Below are positions 1 to 8,800 of a stretch of DNA of 64,000 nucleotides, one piece after another. Source of the DNA: Marinobacter sp. ATCH36. Lineage in GTDB: Bacteria > Pseudomonadota > Gammaproteobacteria > Pseudomonadales > Oleiphilaceae. Position 1 is the first letter of the stretch. Each line of letters starts with the position of its first letter. The notes beneath the pieces are model-generated. The model saw only the letters and a program-made list of their open reading frames with translations, made no database searches and had not been told where the DNA came from. A program made the position numbers and the translations under genes. The stretch spans positions 140,510 to 204,509 of the forward strand of contig NZ_JAMJPL010000008.1 of the NCBI RefSeq assembly GCF_023555055.1. The letters are read 5' to 3'.

Positions 1-317
1 ATGGGGCCGTCGATGGAGTCAACCACCAGCAGCACACAGTCAACCATGCTCATTACCCGCTCAACCTCGCCACCGAAGTCGGCGTGGCCAGGGGTGTCAA
101 CAATGTTGATGTCGTAGTCGTGCCATTTCAGCGCAGTGTTTTTGGCCAGGATAGTAATACCCCGTTCCTTTTCCTGGTCATTGGAATCCATGACACGCTC
201 ACTTTCGAGCTCTTTACGGTCCAACGTGCCAGACTGGCGCAACAGCTGGTCCACCAGTGTGGTTTTGCCATGGTCGACGTGGGCGATAATGGCGATATTA
301 CGAAGTTTATCAATCAC
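1..317 (-). CDS. typA: Translational GTPase TypA/BipA, N-terminal 105 codons (cut by window edge)
   Basis: This is the 5' part of a ribosome-associated GTPase of the EF-G-like family that acts in stress and low-temperature ribosome function. Read on the minus strand it begins V-I-D-K-L-R-N and shows the G1 motif AHVDHGKT, the switch region with KERGITI, the G3 motif DTPGHADFGGEVER, and DSIDGP at the window edge. I chose the GTG at 317-315 because it gives the family N-terminus (M-I-E-K-L-R-N in E. coli) and has an AGGA-type ribosome site just upstream. No ATG in this frame fits. The gene is divergent from glnA, as in many gammaproteobacteria. The rest lies outside the window. Confidence 0.93.
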   Translation of the reverse strand, partial: MIDKLRNIAIIAHVDHGKTTLVDQLLRQSGTLDRKELESERVMDSNDQEKERGITILAKNTALKWHDYDINIVDTPGHADFGGEVERVMSMVDCVLLVVDSIDGP

Positions 318-449
318 AACTATAATCCTGCAGAATGCACTGAAATGACCTGGCGTTTTTTGCCGGGCGAAAATAAAGTGGCGCGAAGTATATAGCAAAG
401 TCCCCTTCGTTTATATGAAGAAAAACGCCTACTGGGCCTCTTGCTTGAG

Positions 450-466
450 CGCACCAAAATAATGCG
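450..466. promoter_or_regulatory. NtrC-binding-site-like dyad, distal
   Basis: The 17-mer has the half-sites GCACC and TGC in the spacing of the enterobacterial NtrC consensus TGCACC-N5-GGTGCA. It lies about 163 bases upstream of the predicted glnA start point and 30 bases (about three helical turns) from a second copy. That matches the paired-enhancer layout of glnA in enteric bacteria. Binding is inferred from pattern only. Confidence 0.65.
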
Positions 467-479
467 ATTCCTGAGTGCG

Positions 480-496
480 CGCACCTTTTTAATGCA
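480..496. promoter_or_regulatory. NtrC-binding-site-like dyad, proximal
   Basis: The 17-mer has GCACC, a T-rich centre and TGCA in NtrC-consensus spacing, about 133 bases upstream of the predicted glnA start. It pairs with the site at 450-466 on the same helix face. A further weaker TGCACC half-site follows at about 493-498. Confidence 0.65.
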
Positions 497-593
497 CCAC
501 AACAGGGCGAAACAGGCAGCACTGAGAACCTGTTCGCTCCAAAACAGCCCGAAAACCGCCTTGTTGCGCACTTGTGGAGCATAAAGGTAAAAC

Positions 594-609
594 TGGCAAG
601 GCTATTGCT
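594..609 (+). promoter_or_regulatory. Sigma-54 promoter of glnA
   Basis: TGGCAA, 5 bases, then TTGCT gives the invariant GG at -24 and GC at -12 with exact sigma-54 spacing (consensus TGGCAC-N5-TTGCA). Transcription would start near 620. Together with the two upstream NtrC-like dyads and the ntrBC genes downstream, this predicts nitrogen-limited, NtrC-activated transcription of glnA. Confidence 0.82.
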
Positions 610-765
610 TTACTCTTGTCAGCCGAATTTGCAGGTAAGTGGCAACAGCTTTTGATAAGCTGCCCAACCTGAAAGAAAGATCGGGAGTCAGCTACCGCTG
701 AACGATCCGGCAAAAACGTACACAGAAATCGCCCGCCGAGCGGGATAACTGACGGAGCTTGCACA

Positions 766-2169
766 ATGTCCAAGACGATTGATCTGATCAAAGAACACGA
801 AGTCAAATGGGTCGACATGCGATTCACTGACAGCCGTGGTAAAGAGCAGCACGTAACTCTGCCCGCTACCGAGGTTGATGAGGATTTCTTCGCCGACGGC
901 AAAATGTTCGACGGCTCCTCCATCTCTGGCTGGAAGGGCATCAACGAGTCCGACATGATTCTGATGCCGGTCGACGAAACCTCCGTTCTGGACCCGTTCA
1001 CCGAAGAAACCACCGTTAACATCACCTGTGACATCGTGGAACCCTCCACCATGCAGGGCTACGAGCGGGACCCGCGTTCAGTTGCCAAGCGTGCTGAAGA
1101 ATACCTGAAGTCCACTGGCATTGCCGACGGCGCACTGTTCGGCCCGGAGCCGGAATTCTTCGTATTCGACTCGGCCAGATGGAAAGTCGATATGCAGGGT
1201 GCAATGTACGAACTGCATTCCGAGGAAGCAGCCTGGGTATCCGGTGACGAATTCGATCGCAACAACATCGGTCACCGTCCGGGCGTGAAAGGTGGCTACT
1301 TCCCGGTACCGCCGGTAGACAGCCTGCATGACCTGCGTGGCGCCATGTGTGCGGCCATGGAGTCCATGGGCCTGGAAATCGAAGTACACCACCACGAAGT
1401 CGGCACCGCTGGCCAGTGTGAGATTGGTGTTGGCGCCAATACCCTGACCAAGAAGGCTGACGAAGTTCAGATCCTCAAGTACTGTGTACACAACGTGGCA
1501 CACGCCTACGGCAAGACAGCCACGTTCATGCCCAAGCCGGTTGTTGGTGACAACGGCTCCGGTATGCACGTACACATGTCTCTGAACAAAGACGGCAAGA
1601 ACCTGTTTGCGGGCGACGGCTATGCCGGCCTAAGCGAAATGGCCATCTACTATATTGGCGGTGTAATCAAGCATGCCAAGTCCATCAACGCTTTCACCAA
1701 CGCGTCTACCAACAGCTACAAGCGCCTGGTTCCGGGTTTTGAAGCACCGGTTATGCTGGCCTACTCCGCCCGCAACCGTTCCGCCTCCATCCGTATCCCG
1801 TACGTCAACAGCCCGAAAGGCCGTCGGATCGAAGTCCGCTTCCCCGACGCCTCAGCCAACCCGTACCTGGCTTTCGCAGCACTGATGATGGCCGGCCTCG
1901 ACGGCATTCAGAACAAGATCCACCCGGGCGATGCCATGGACAAGGATCTGTACGACCTGCCAAAAGAAGAAGCCCTGGACATCCCGACCGTAGCCGAGAC
2001 CTTCCAGGAAGCTCTGGACTGCCTCGAAGCGGATCACGAGTTCCTGACCCGTGGCGGCGTATTCACCGAAGACATGATCGGTGGCTACATTGACCTGAAG
2101 CGCGGCGAAGTTGAGCAGCTCAACATGACCACCCACCCGATCGAGTTCCAGCTGTACTACTCTTGCTAA
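766..2169 (+). CDS. glnA: Glutamine synthetase, type I
   Basis: Makes glutamine from glutamate, ammonia and ATP, the main ammonium-assimilation step, as a cytoplasmic dodecamer. The 467 residues match the usual GSI-beta length. Visible landmarks are the N-terminal beta-grasp with MFDGSSISGW near 47-56, metal-binding GPEPEFF near 126-132, the ATP-site segment KPVVGDNGSGMHVH near 257-270, the arginine-rich RIPYVNSPKGRR near 343-354, and the adenylylation loop KDLYDLP with the target Tyr396. The ATG at 766 has GGAG about 9 bases upstream. It is followed by a strong terminator and lies upstream of ntrBC. Regulation is predicted at two levels: NtrC/sigma-54 transcription and adenylylation of Tyr396. 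Confidence 0.99.
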   Translation: MSKTIDLIKEHEVKWVDMRFTDSRGKEQHVTLPATEVDEDFFADGKMFDGSSISGWKGINESDMILMPVDETSVLDPFTEETTVNITCDIVEPSTMQGYERDPRSVAKRAEEYLKSTGIADGALFGPEPEFFVFDSARWKVDMQGAMYELHSEEAAWVSGDEFDRNNIGHRPGVKGGYFPVPPVDSLHDLRGAMCAAMESMGLEIEVHHHEVGTAGQCEIGVGANTLTKKADEVQILKYCVHNVAHAYGKTATFMPKPVVGDNGSGMHVHMSLNKDGKNLFAGDGYAGLSEMAIYYIGGVIKHAKSINAFTNASTNSYKRLVPGFEAPVMLAYSARNRSASIRIPYVNSPKGRRIEVRFPDASANPYLAFAALMMAGLDGIQNKIHPGDAMDKDLYDLPKEEALDIPTVAETFQEALDCLEADHEFLTRGGVFTEDMIGGYIDLKRGEVEQLNMTTHPIEFQLYYSC

Positions 2170-2222
2170 TCTAAGCACGTCCTGCCAAGGCGCCCTATGG
2201 CGCCAGCAGTCAGAGAAGCCTC

Positions 2223-2243
2223 GCCCCGTGCGGGGCTTTTTTT
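2223..2243 (+). terminator. Rho-independent terminator of glnA
   Basis: A G+C-rich stem GCCCC-GTGC-GGGGC at 2223-2236 is followed directly by seven T residues. It lies 54 bases after the glnA stop and separates glnA from the DUF4124 gene. Confidence 0.9.
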
Positions 2244-2306
2244 GTGCCGGATATCACAGAGCCGTCCACCCTTAACGTAATGTAACCAAGCACGGCAGGA
2301 ATGGCG

Positions 2307-2335
2307 TTGAAATACACAGGTCTGACGCTGATAAT
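2307..2335 (+). promoter_or_regulatory. Sigma-70-type promoter before the DUF4124 gene
   Basis: TTGAAA at 2307-2312 and GATAAT at 2330-2335 are separated by 17 bases. Four to five of six bases in each box match consensus. The position, about 30 bases before the start codon and after the glnA terminator, suggests independent expression. Confidence 0.6.
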
Positions 2336-2363
2336 CGGATAAAACAACAGACAGGTTGTATCT

Positions 2364-2894
2364 ATGAAACCACGGCTCGCATACGTTGCAGGCATTCTCG
2401 CTTTCGTCGCCTTTCCGCTTTCCGCAGAGGTGTATCGCCAGGTTGATGCTCAGGGCAATGTCACTTACACCGATGAACCCGCAGAAGGCACTGAAGCCGA
2501 AGAGATCAGGGTCAAGCCGGTAACCACTGTTACCCTGCCTAAACTCGAGGCTGTCCGGGAGCCGGAGAGGCTGAGGGAAAAGGTGGAACAGGAAGGCGCC
2601 GCCTACGATAGCGTGACATTCGTGGCACCGGGCAATAATGAGGCCTTTCACAGTGGTAGTGGCAACGTGGAATTTCAGGTTACCAGCTCCCCTTCACTGA
2701 GGAATAACCATAAATACGAGGTTACCCTGGATGGTCAGCCCGTGGGCCAGAGTCAATCCGGATCCGTTATGGTGCGAAACGTCTACCGGGGAACCCATGA
2801 TGCCGGCGTCAGCATCGTTGACAGCAGTGGTGTCACCATCAAGAGTGGAGAAACCATTACTTTCACCATCCACCGCCCCAGCGTTAACAATTAA
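2364..2894 (+). CDS. DUF4124-domain envelope protein
   Basis: A 176-residue exported protein of unknown function. The first 21 residues look like a signal peptide (K/R, hydrophobic core, LSA before E) with likely cleavage near residue 21-22. The mature N-terminus V-Y-R-Q-V-D-A-Q-G-N-V-T-Y-T-D is the typical DUF4124 start. A charged linker with several Glu residues follows, then a C-terminal beta-rich, Ig-like half (about 75-172, FVAPGNNEAFHSGSGNVEFQ onward). Genes of this kind commonly sit between glnA and ntrB in related bacteria, which hints at a link to nitrogen metabolism, but no activity is known to me. It has its own likely promoter. Confidence 0.88.
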   Translation: MKPRLAYVAGILAFVAFPLSAEVYRQVDAQGNVTYTDEPAEGTEAEEIRVKPVTTVTLPKLEAVREPERLREKVEQEGAAYDSVTFVAPGNNEAFHSGSGNVEFQVTSSPSLRNNHKYEVTLDGQPVGQSQSGSVMVRNVYRGTHDAGVSIVDSSGVTIKSGETITFTIHRPSVNN

Positions 2895-2981
2895 CCCGCT
2901 TTTCAGCGCCTCCTCTGCCCGGACAGGGCACCTGAATGTCAGAACCGTATCACTCCGATGCGGTTATACCGCGCACCGTTA

Positions 2982-2998
2982 CGCACTATTTTAGTGCG
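2982..2998. promoter_or_regulatory. NtrC-binding-site-like palindrome upstream of ntrB
   Basis: GCACTA-TTT-TAGTGC with flanking C and G forms a perfect 17-base palindrome matching the NtrC consensus half-sites and spacing. It lies about 185-200 bases upstream of the predicted ntrB start point, a typical enhancer distance. Confidence 0.65.
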
Positions 2999-3157
2999 CT
3001 CGCACCACAAAGCAGCCATACTCTGACCATTCGCGGGGCGCAGCAACAGCATTCCGCCCTGCACAATAATGCTTATGCACTACACAACGGCGCGTTAAGC
3101 GGCCATTAAACCGCAATGCCCGCAAAATGCGCATTCTCAATGCACAATCGTTCAATG

Positions 3158-3173
3158 TGGTTCGCTTTTTGCA
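3158..3173 (+). promoter_or_regulatory. Sigma-54-like promoter of ntrBC
   Basis: TGGTTC, 5 bases, TTGCA gives GG at -24 and GC at -12 in exact spacing. The predicted start near 3185 lies about 34 bases before the ntrB ATG. With the upstream NtrC-like dyad it suggests that ntrBC is autoactivated. Confidence 0.62.
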
Positions 3174-3218
3174 AAAACCCGTGAGTACTCAGCGTGGCCC
3201 ACCAAAAGGGATGGAAGC

Positions 3219-4301
3219 ATGGCAATACCGGCCGGATACAAAAACATACTGGACAGCCTTACCACTGCGGTAATCGTGCTGAGGGACAGCTTGCATATCC
3301 AGTATCTGAATCCCGCCGCCGAGAGCCTGTTTGAAACCAGCATTACCCGAAGCCAGGGTGCTCCCATCAAGGATATTCTGATTGACTCGGAAGATGCGCT
3401 GAAAACACTGTATGCCGCGGCCGAAAACGGCCAGTCGTACACCCGTCGCGAAGCGGAGTTCGTGCTCACCAGTGGCCTGCGACTCACCGTCGACTACTCG
3501 GTATCGCCTATCAGCCTGGACCCGGCAGAGCTGCTGATTGAGATCCAGCCACGGGATCGACTTTTACGCATCAGCCGGGAAGAGGACATCATATCCCAGC
3601 AGGAAACCACCCGAATTCTGGTACGAGGCATGGCCCACGAGATCAAGAACCCGCTCGGGGGCATTCGGGGGGCAGCCCAATTACTCGACCGGGAGCTGAA
3701 CAGCGAGGACCAGAAGGAATACACCCAGGTCATCATCGCCGAGGCAGATCGCCTCAGATCCCTGGTGGACAGGATGCTCGGCCCCAACAAGGCCCCGAAA
3801 CTGGCACCCACGAACATTCATGAAGTACTTGAGCGCGTTAAAACACTGCTCGAGGCGGAAAGCCGCGGACGGATCAGCTTCCAGCGCGATTACGACCCCA
3901 GTCTTCCGGAGTTCCAGGGCGATAAAGAACAGTTAATCCAGGCCTTTCTCAACATTGCGCGGAACGCCATGGAAGCCGCCTTTGAGAACCAGGCCGACAT
4001 GGCTGGCGACGAACAGCCAACCATCACTTTTCGCACCCGCGCACTGAGACAGTTCACCATCGGCCATAAACGCCATCGTCTGGTTTGCCGCGTGGATGTA
4101 ATCGACAACGGGCCTGGCATACCACCGGACCTGCTGCAAAACGTTTTCTACCCGATGATCAGTGGACGAGCCAGCGGCACCGGCCTTGGCCTGTCCATCA
4201 CCCAGAGCATCATCGGGCAACATCACGGGCTGGTTGAGTGCGAAAGCGAGCCCGGCAAAACCGACTTCATCATCTTCCTGCCCCTGGAGGACAATCAATG
4301 A
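3219..4301 (+). CDS. ntrB: Nitrogen regulation sensor histidine kinase NtrB (GlnL)
   Basis: Cytoplasmic kinase/phosphatase of NtrC, controlled by PII protein in the known pathway. The 360 residues carry an N-terminal PAS domain (about 5-110), the phosphoacceptor motif MAHEIKNPLGGIRGAAQLL with His140, and a C-terminal ATPase domain with N box NIARNAMEA, G1 box DNGPGI and G2 box GTGLGLSI. No membrane segment is visible, as expected for the family. The ATG at 3219 has GGGATGGAAG just upstream. Its stop overlaps the ntrC start (ATGA), so the two are translationally coupled. Confidence 0.97.
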   Translation: MAIPAGYKNILDSLTTAVIVLRDSLHIQYLNPAAESLFETSITRSQGAPIKDILIDSEDALKTLYAAAENGQSYTRREAEFVLTSGLRLTVDYSVSPISLDPAELLIEIQPRDRLLRISREEDIISQQETTRILVRGMAHEIKNPLGGIRGAAQLLDRELNSEDQKEYTQVIIAEADRLRSLVDRMLGPNKAPKLAPTNIHEVLERVKTLLEAESRGRISFQRDYDPSLPEFQGDKEQLIQAFLNIARNAMEAAFENQADMAGDEQPTITFRTRALRQFTIGHKRHRLVCRVDVIDNGPGIPPDLLQNVFYPMISGRASGTGLGLSITQSIIGQHHGLVECESEPGKTDFIIFLPLEDNQ

Positions 4302-5725
4302 GCCAACCGGCAAACGTCTGGATCATAGACGACGACCGCAGTATACGCTGGGTGCTGGAGCGCGCCCTGAACCAGGCCGGTATGCAGCCCCGGGTGTTTG
4401 AGAGCGGCGAAAGCATCATGATGCGGCTGGAACACGAACAGCCCGACGCCATCATCAGCGATATCCGCATGCCCGGCGTGGACGGCATTACCCTGCTTTC
4501 CCAGATTGTCGAGGTGCATCCGGATCTGCCAGTAATCATCATGACCGCCCATTCCGACCTGGAAAGTGCGGTAACAAGCTACCAGACCGGTGCCTTCGAA
4601 TACCTGCCCAAACCCTTTGATGTGGACGACGCCGTCGCCCTGGTAAAACGGGCCGTGGCGCACAGCCATGAGCGCCGCGCCACATCGGAACCCCAGGCGG
4701 AAAGCTCGCAACGCAACACTGAAATCATTGGTGAAGCACCGGCGATGCAGGAAGTGTTCAGGGCCATTGGCCGGCTGTCTCACTCCAACATCACTGTACT
4801 GATTAACGGCGAGAGCGGTACCGGCAAGGAACTGGTGGCCCAGGCCCTGCACAACCACAGCCCCCGGGCCAGCCGTCCATTTATTGCACTGAATATGGCC
4901 GCCATCCCCAAAGACCTGATTGAGTCCGAGCTGTTCGGCCACGAAAAAGGCGCCTTCACCGGCGCCGCCGCTGCCAGGCAGGGTCGCTTCGAACAATCCA
5001 ACGGCGGTACCCTGTTCCTGGATGAAATCGGCGACATGCCCGCCGACACCCAGACACGCCTGCTGCGGGTACTGGCGGATGGCGAGTTCTACCGGGTGGG
5101 CGGCACCACCCCCATCAAGGTGGACGTACGCATCATTGCCGCCACACACCAGGACCTGGAAAAGCTCGTCCAGGCCGGCACCTTCCGGGAAGACCTGTTC
5201 CACCGTTTGAACGTTATCCGCGTCCACCTGCCCAAACTGGCGGAACGCCGGGAAGACATTCCACGGCTGATGGAGCACTTCCTCAAACGCGCTGCCAGAG
5301 AACTGGCTGTTGAAACCAAGCTGCTGCGCCCGGAAGCTGAAGAGTACCTCACCACCCTGCCCTGGCCCGGCAACGTCCGCCAGCTGGAGAACACCTGCCG
5401 CTGGCTGACGGTGATGGCCAGTGGCCGCGAAGTACACATCGACGACCTGCCGCCAGAGCTCATGCAACAGGCAGAAGCCCCGACTACTGGCCAGACCTGG
5501 CAGGAGGGCCTACGCAACTGGGCGGAGCAGGAGCTCAAACGGGGCCGCAAGGGCATTCTTGACACGGCCGTGCCAGAATTCGAGCGGATCATGATTGAAA
5601 CCGCCCTGAAGCATACTGGCGGGCGCCGGAGGGACGCCTCAATACTGCTTGGTTGGGGCAGGAATACGCTGACGCGGAAGATTAATGAATTGGGGATGGA
5701 TCATCCGGAGGGGGAGGACGATTGA
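4298..5725 (+). CDS. ntrC: Nitrogen regulation response regulator NtrC (GlnG)
   Basis: Sigma-54 enhancer-binding activator of nitrogen genes. The 475 residues show a receiver domain with acidic pocket DDD (11-13), phosphorylated Asp55 in ISDIRMPG and Lys105 in LPKPFD; an AAA+ domain with Walker A GESGTGKE (171-178), the sigma-54 contact loop GAFTGA (218-223) and Walker B LFLDEIGD; and a C-terminal Fis-type helix-turn-helix (RRRDASILLGWGRNTLTRKI). The start is the ATG at 4298, overlapping the ntrB stop and preceded by GGAGG; an earlier in-frame start inside ntrB gives an unlikely extension. Targets in this window probably include glnA and ntrBC. Confidence 0.98.
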   Translation: MSQPANVWIIDDDRSIRWVLERALNQAGMQPRVFESGESIMMRLEHEQPDAIISDIRMPGVDGITLLSQIVEVHPDLPVIIMTAHSDLESAVTSYQTGAFEYLPKPFDVDDAVALVKRAVAHSHERRATSEPQAESSQRNTEIIGEAPAMQEVFRAIGRLSHSNITVLINGESGTGKELVAQALHNHSPRASRPFIALNMAAIPKDLIESELFGHEKGAFTGAAAARQGRFEQSNGGTLFLDEIGDMPADTQTRLLRVLADGEFYRVGGTTPIKVDVRIIAATHQDLEKLVQAGTFREDLFHRLNVIRVHLPKLAERREDIPRLMEHFLKRAARELAVETKLLRPEAEEYLTTLPWPGNVRQLENTCRWLTVMASGREVHIDDLPPELMQQAEAPTTGQTWQEGLRNWAEQELKRGRKGILDTAVPEFERIMIETALKHTGGRRRDASILLGWGRNTLTRKINELGMDHPEGEDD

Positions 5726-5758
5726 CGATCAGCGCGCCACCGGGGTTCGTTGAGTTTG

Positions 5759-5791
5759 GGGGCAGATGAAATATTCATCTGCCCCTTTTTT
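5759..5791 (+). terminator. Rho-independent terminator of ntrBC
   Basis: A perfect 12-base stem (GGGGCAGATGAA paired with TTCATCTGCCCC) with a 3-base loop is followed by six T residues. It lies between the convergent ntrC and mshQ ends. The opposite strand lacks a clear U tract, so it mainly serves ntrC. Confidence 0.92.
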
Positions 5792-5802
5792 GTGCTCCTT
5801 AT

Positions 5803-8800
5803 TCACTCGCTCACTTCACGCCAGTAGATGATGCGGTCGTGGCCTCGGTAGACGCCGAAGGTGGCAAGGGCTGAAGGATTCTCAAGCACTCCGTTTTCAC
5901 TCCAATCACTTTGCAGCCATATAGGCATCTCCCAAACAATCCGCTCCTCACCGCGGTTGCCTTTTGGTTCGAGAGTGAGGGGCTGACCAATCCCGCTATC
6001 AAAGATGCCTTCATCTCCTTCGTCCGCCAGGTCATGGAATGTCTGGTCATTGGCCAGTGGGGAAGGAACGGTTTTGTTCCAGGGTGTGCAGGAATCCGTC
6101 GAGTTCAGCGTGAAACGATTACCGTCCCAGTAGGTCACCCGGAATGGCATTGAGAGTGAGTCAGCTGTTTCCGGCCCATAGACATTGCTCATTTCCAGGC
6201 GTCCGTAACGGATGTCTCCCGCCGCCGCTGGCTGAAAATTCAACAAAGGATCTGAAGCAGGCAACGCTGAAATACCATCGTCATCCACTACAGAATCAAT
6301 CTCAAAAGCCAAGACCGGAAAAAACGGCTCGGTTCGGGAGTTAACAGACTTGATCATCTCAAAACGTTCAGCATCGCTGTAGCGATAGAAAATTGCCTGC
6401 TCTGTCATGTCGGAGCTCAGAACCCCGGGCGCAGAGTCGTAGTCAACTTCGACGAAGTCGCTGTCGTCAACCAACCGCCTTACCTGATCTCGCTCCGGAT
6501 CCGTGCGGGAAATCCCCGAAACCGTCAGTTTGTTGAACGCCCCAATCAGATAATTGCCCGTCGTGGATGTACCATCGGCTGCAAGAGGCGTAATTCTGAC
6601 CTCTGGCTCCATCAACCAGTCGAAAGTCTGCCCCGTGTACGTGAAACCTGGCGTACCGGTACATGCAGCCCCAAGCCCACCCGCGTCACTCAACGATACG
6701 CCGAAGCTGGCGGGGGTAAACCGGCCAACGGGAGCGCTGTTGGTACCTGGCAGGGTTTCGCCAAAGTAGGGGCTGCCAGGCGTCATGGCGAAATCAAAAA
6801 CGCCTACTTCAGAGACTGACTGATTGAACTGGGCAGCACCCTCATCCGAGGGAAGAATATCTGCGTTTTCCGTCAGCATTTCACCCACATCACCGGAAGC
6901 AGGCGCCAATAGCTGGCTGGTAATTTCAAGGCCAGAGTGGGCAAAGTTCGGCGTAACCGGGTTGCCGCAGAATTCCGCATTGGTTTCTCCGTCCTCCGTC
7001 CAGTTCACCGCGGCCAGCCGCATGGCGAATACCTCTCCAGCCGCCGCGCCAACAGAACACTCCGCGTCCACAGTGGCGCATTGCAGCAGCGAACTGACAG
7101 GTTCCAGGCAGAACCCGGCAGGGACAACCGTGAAAAGCCCGCTGCTGCCGGCGATGAACTCACCGGTCGGCGTACCCTGATCATCCACTAGCGGAGCCCG
7201 GGCAAACAGGCTGATTCGACCCGCATCAGGATAGCGGAGGGATAACGGCGCACTACTGGTACTTTCATCGCCAAAGTCCATGTTCACTGTACTTGCATTC
7301 CCGGTGTTACCGGCGCTGTTGCTGGCTACGTTGCTGCCGTTAACTTCAAGGGCATTATCCAGAGCGCAACTGCCGGGGCTTTCACAAACGGACCCAACGG
7401 TGACGGACTGCTCCCCCACCAGAAAGGCCTCGCAAGCTCCCGTCTTATCGTTCTCACGAACAGCGGTCAGCCTTAAATCCTGAGCACCGGGCGCTGCGCT
7501 CGAGGGCCGGCCGGAAACCTGGGTGGGAATCGGCTGGGCGAAGTCACTGGCACGATGGAATATAAATCCGGCTTCCTGAAAAACAATATCCGGATCGGCA
7601 GAAGGCAGCTCAGACACATCACCGTCGGTTATACCCAGATTAACGGTGGCGGCCTGGGTGTGCCTCAGCCCGAAGGTAACAACGCCGCCATCGGCCGGCG
7701 TAAACTGATAACTGGCCTGGCCGGAATCCCCGGGAACGATTGACAGGCTGCCGGTTGACGAGCCTGCGTCCTGCCAGAAACCATCCCCAGTGCTGGTCGA
7801 TAGCTGTACCTGCCCGTCGAAATCCGTCAGTAGATCACCTGCTGTGTCTCTTGCTTCGAAAGACACCAGGGACGGCTGACAGGTTACGCCAAGACCCCCG
7901 TGGGATATCCTGAAGTGGTCGAGCACTTTTCCGGTATCAGGACAACTGAAGAATGCGGACTCCGGCACTACCTCAAAACCGCCAGGGCCAGGCCTGTTCC
8001 AGCGTAACTGGGCAACAGCACCACCCTGGTTTTCGTACATCTCCATCCGGAAGCTGTAACTTCTACCCTCTTCCAGATAAACGGTGCCAGAGTCATGGTT
8101 CGTCGGTGACTGATCACGCCACTCATTGATCATTGGTGCCGACAAATCGTTGACATAGAGTCGCACCCCATCGTCAGTCCGGGTACGGAAAACGTAATTG
8201 CCCGTTTCAGGTGGCACGATAAATCCAGTCCATCGAACCGAGAAGCGGTCAGCGTTGATCGTTCCTGGCACTGGGCTACCCGATCCCCAATCGAACAGAA
8301 TCTGGTCAGAAAGGCCGGTCAGTTCAGGCGCCCCCGCAAGGTTTCGGTTATTCCAGTATTCCGTTATCAGGCCATCTCCGGCTGCGGCGAACTCGAATTC
8401 CGAAGGATTTGGGTCAATCACGGAACCGCCTACGTCCTGAACATCGGCAACATTGACCCGGTAGGTACTTTCTCGATCCAGATCACTGTCCAACTGAAGC
8501 ACAACGCTGTAACCATTCGCCCCGGCGTTTGCATCAATAACGTTGAACGTTTCCCCACCTGCAACGCTTTCTACACTGTAAAAGCTGGTATTCTCGAGTG
8601 AACTTTGCAGCAAAGGCCTGGACCGGTCTGACTGGGTAAACGTCAGCTCCACCAGATCCGAACTGCCACAGATGGCGGAAGCCGATTCAAGAACGGGTGA
8701 CGCCACTGGCAGACAACCAAACAGAAACTCCTCCGGAATAATTTCTTCCGTGCCATCCGGCCGTCGCCATCTCAAGCGGGCCTCTGCCTGACCACCGTTC

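Larger units (their letters stand above)
318..765. other. Divergent typA-glnA intergenic region
   Basis: This 448-base stretch has no convincing gene. Small open frames on both strands lack a start with a ribosome site and overlap control elements. On the plus strand it carries two NtrC-like dyads (450-466, 480-496) and a sigma-54 promoter (594-609) for glnA. On the minus strand a TATACT-like -10 candidate lies at 387-392 for typA, but no good -35 accompanies it. The glnA leader after the predicted start point is about 145 bases, longer than needed for translation; I see no recognisable riboswitch in it. Confidence 0.7.
2895..3218. other. DUF4124-ntrB intergenic region
   Basis: This 324-base stretch holds no gene that I can support. 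It contains a perfect-arm NtrC-like dyad (2982-2998), several further GCAC/TGC half-sites around 3060-3085 and 3128-3144, and a sigma-54-like element (3158-3173) in front of ntrB. I saw no clear terminator for the preceding gene. Confidence 0.65.

Noticed and set aside
310..1052. Minus-strand open frames upstream of and overlapping glnA (310-582, 489-1052)
   Set aside because: They lack ribosome sites, overlap the glnA control elements or its start, and show no recognisable protein character.
4295..5467. 390-residue minus-strand open frame opposite ntrC
   Set aside because: It is a mirror of a high-G+C coding region: unusual composition, no domain, and fully antisense to a clear NtrC gene.
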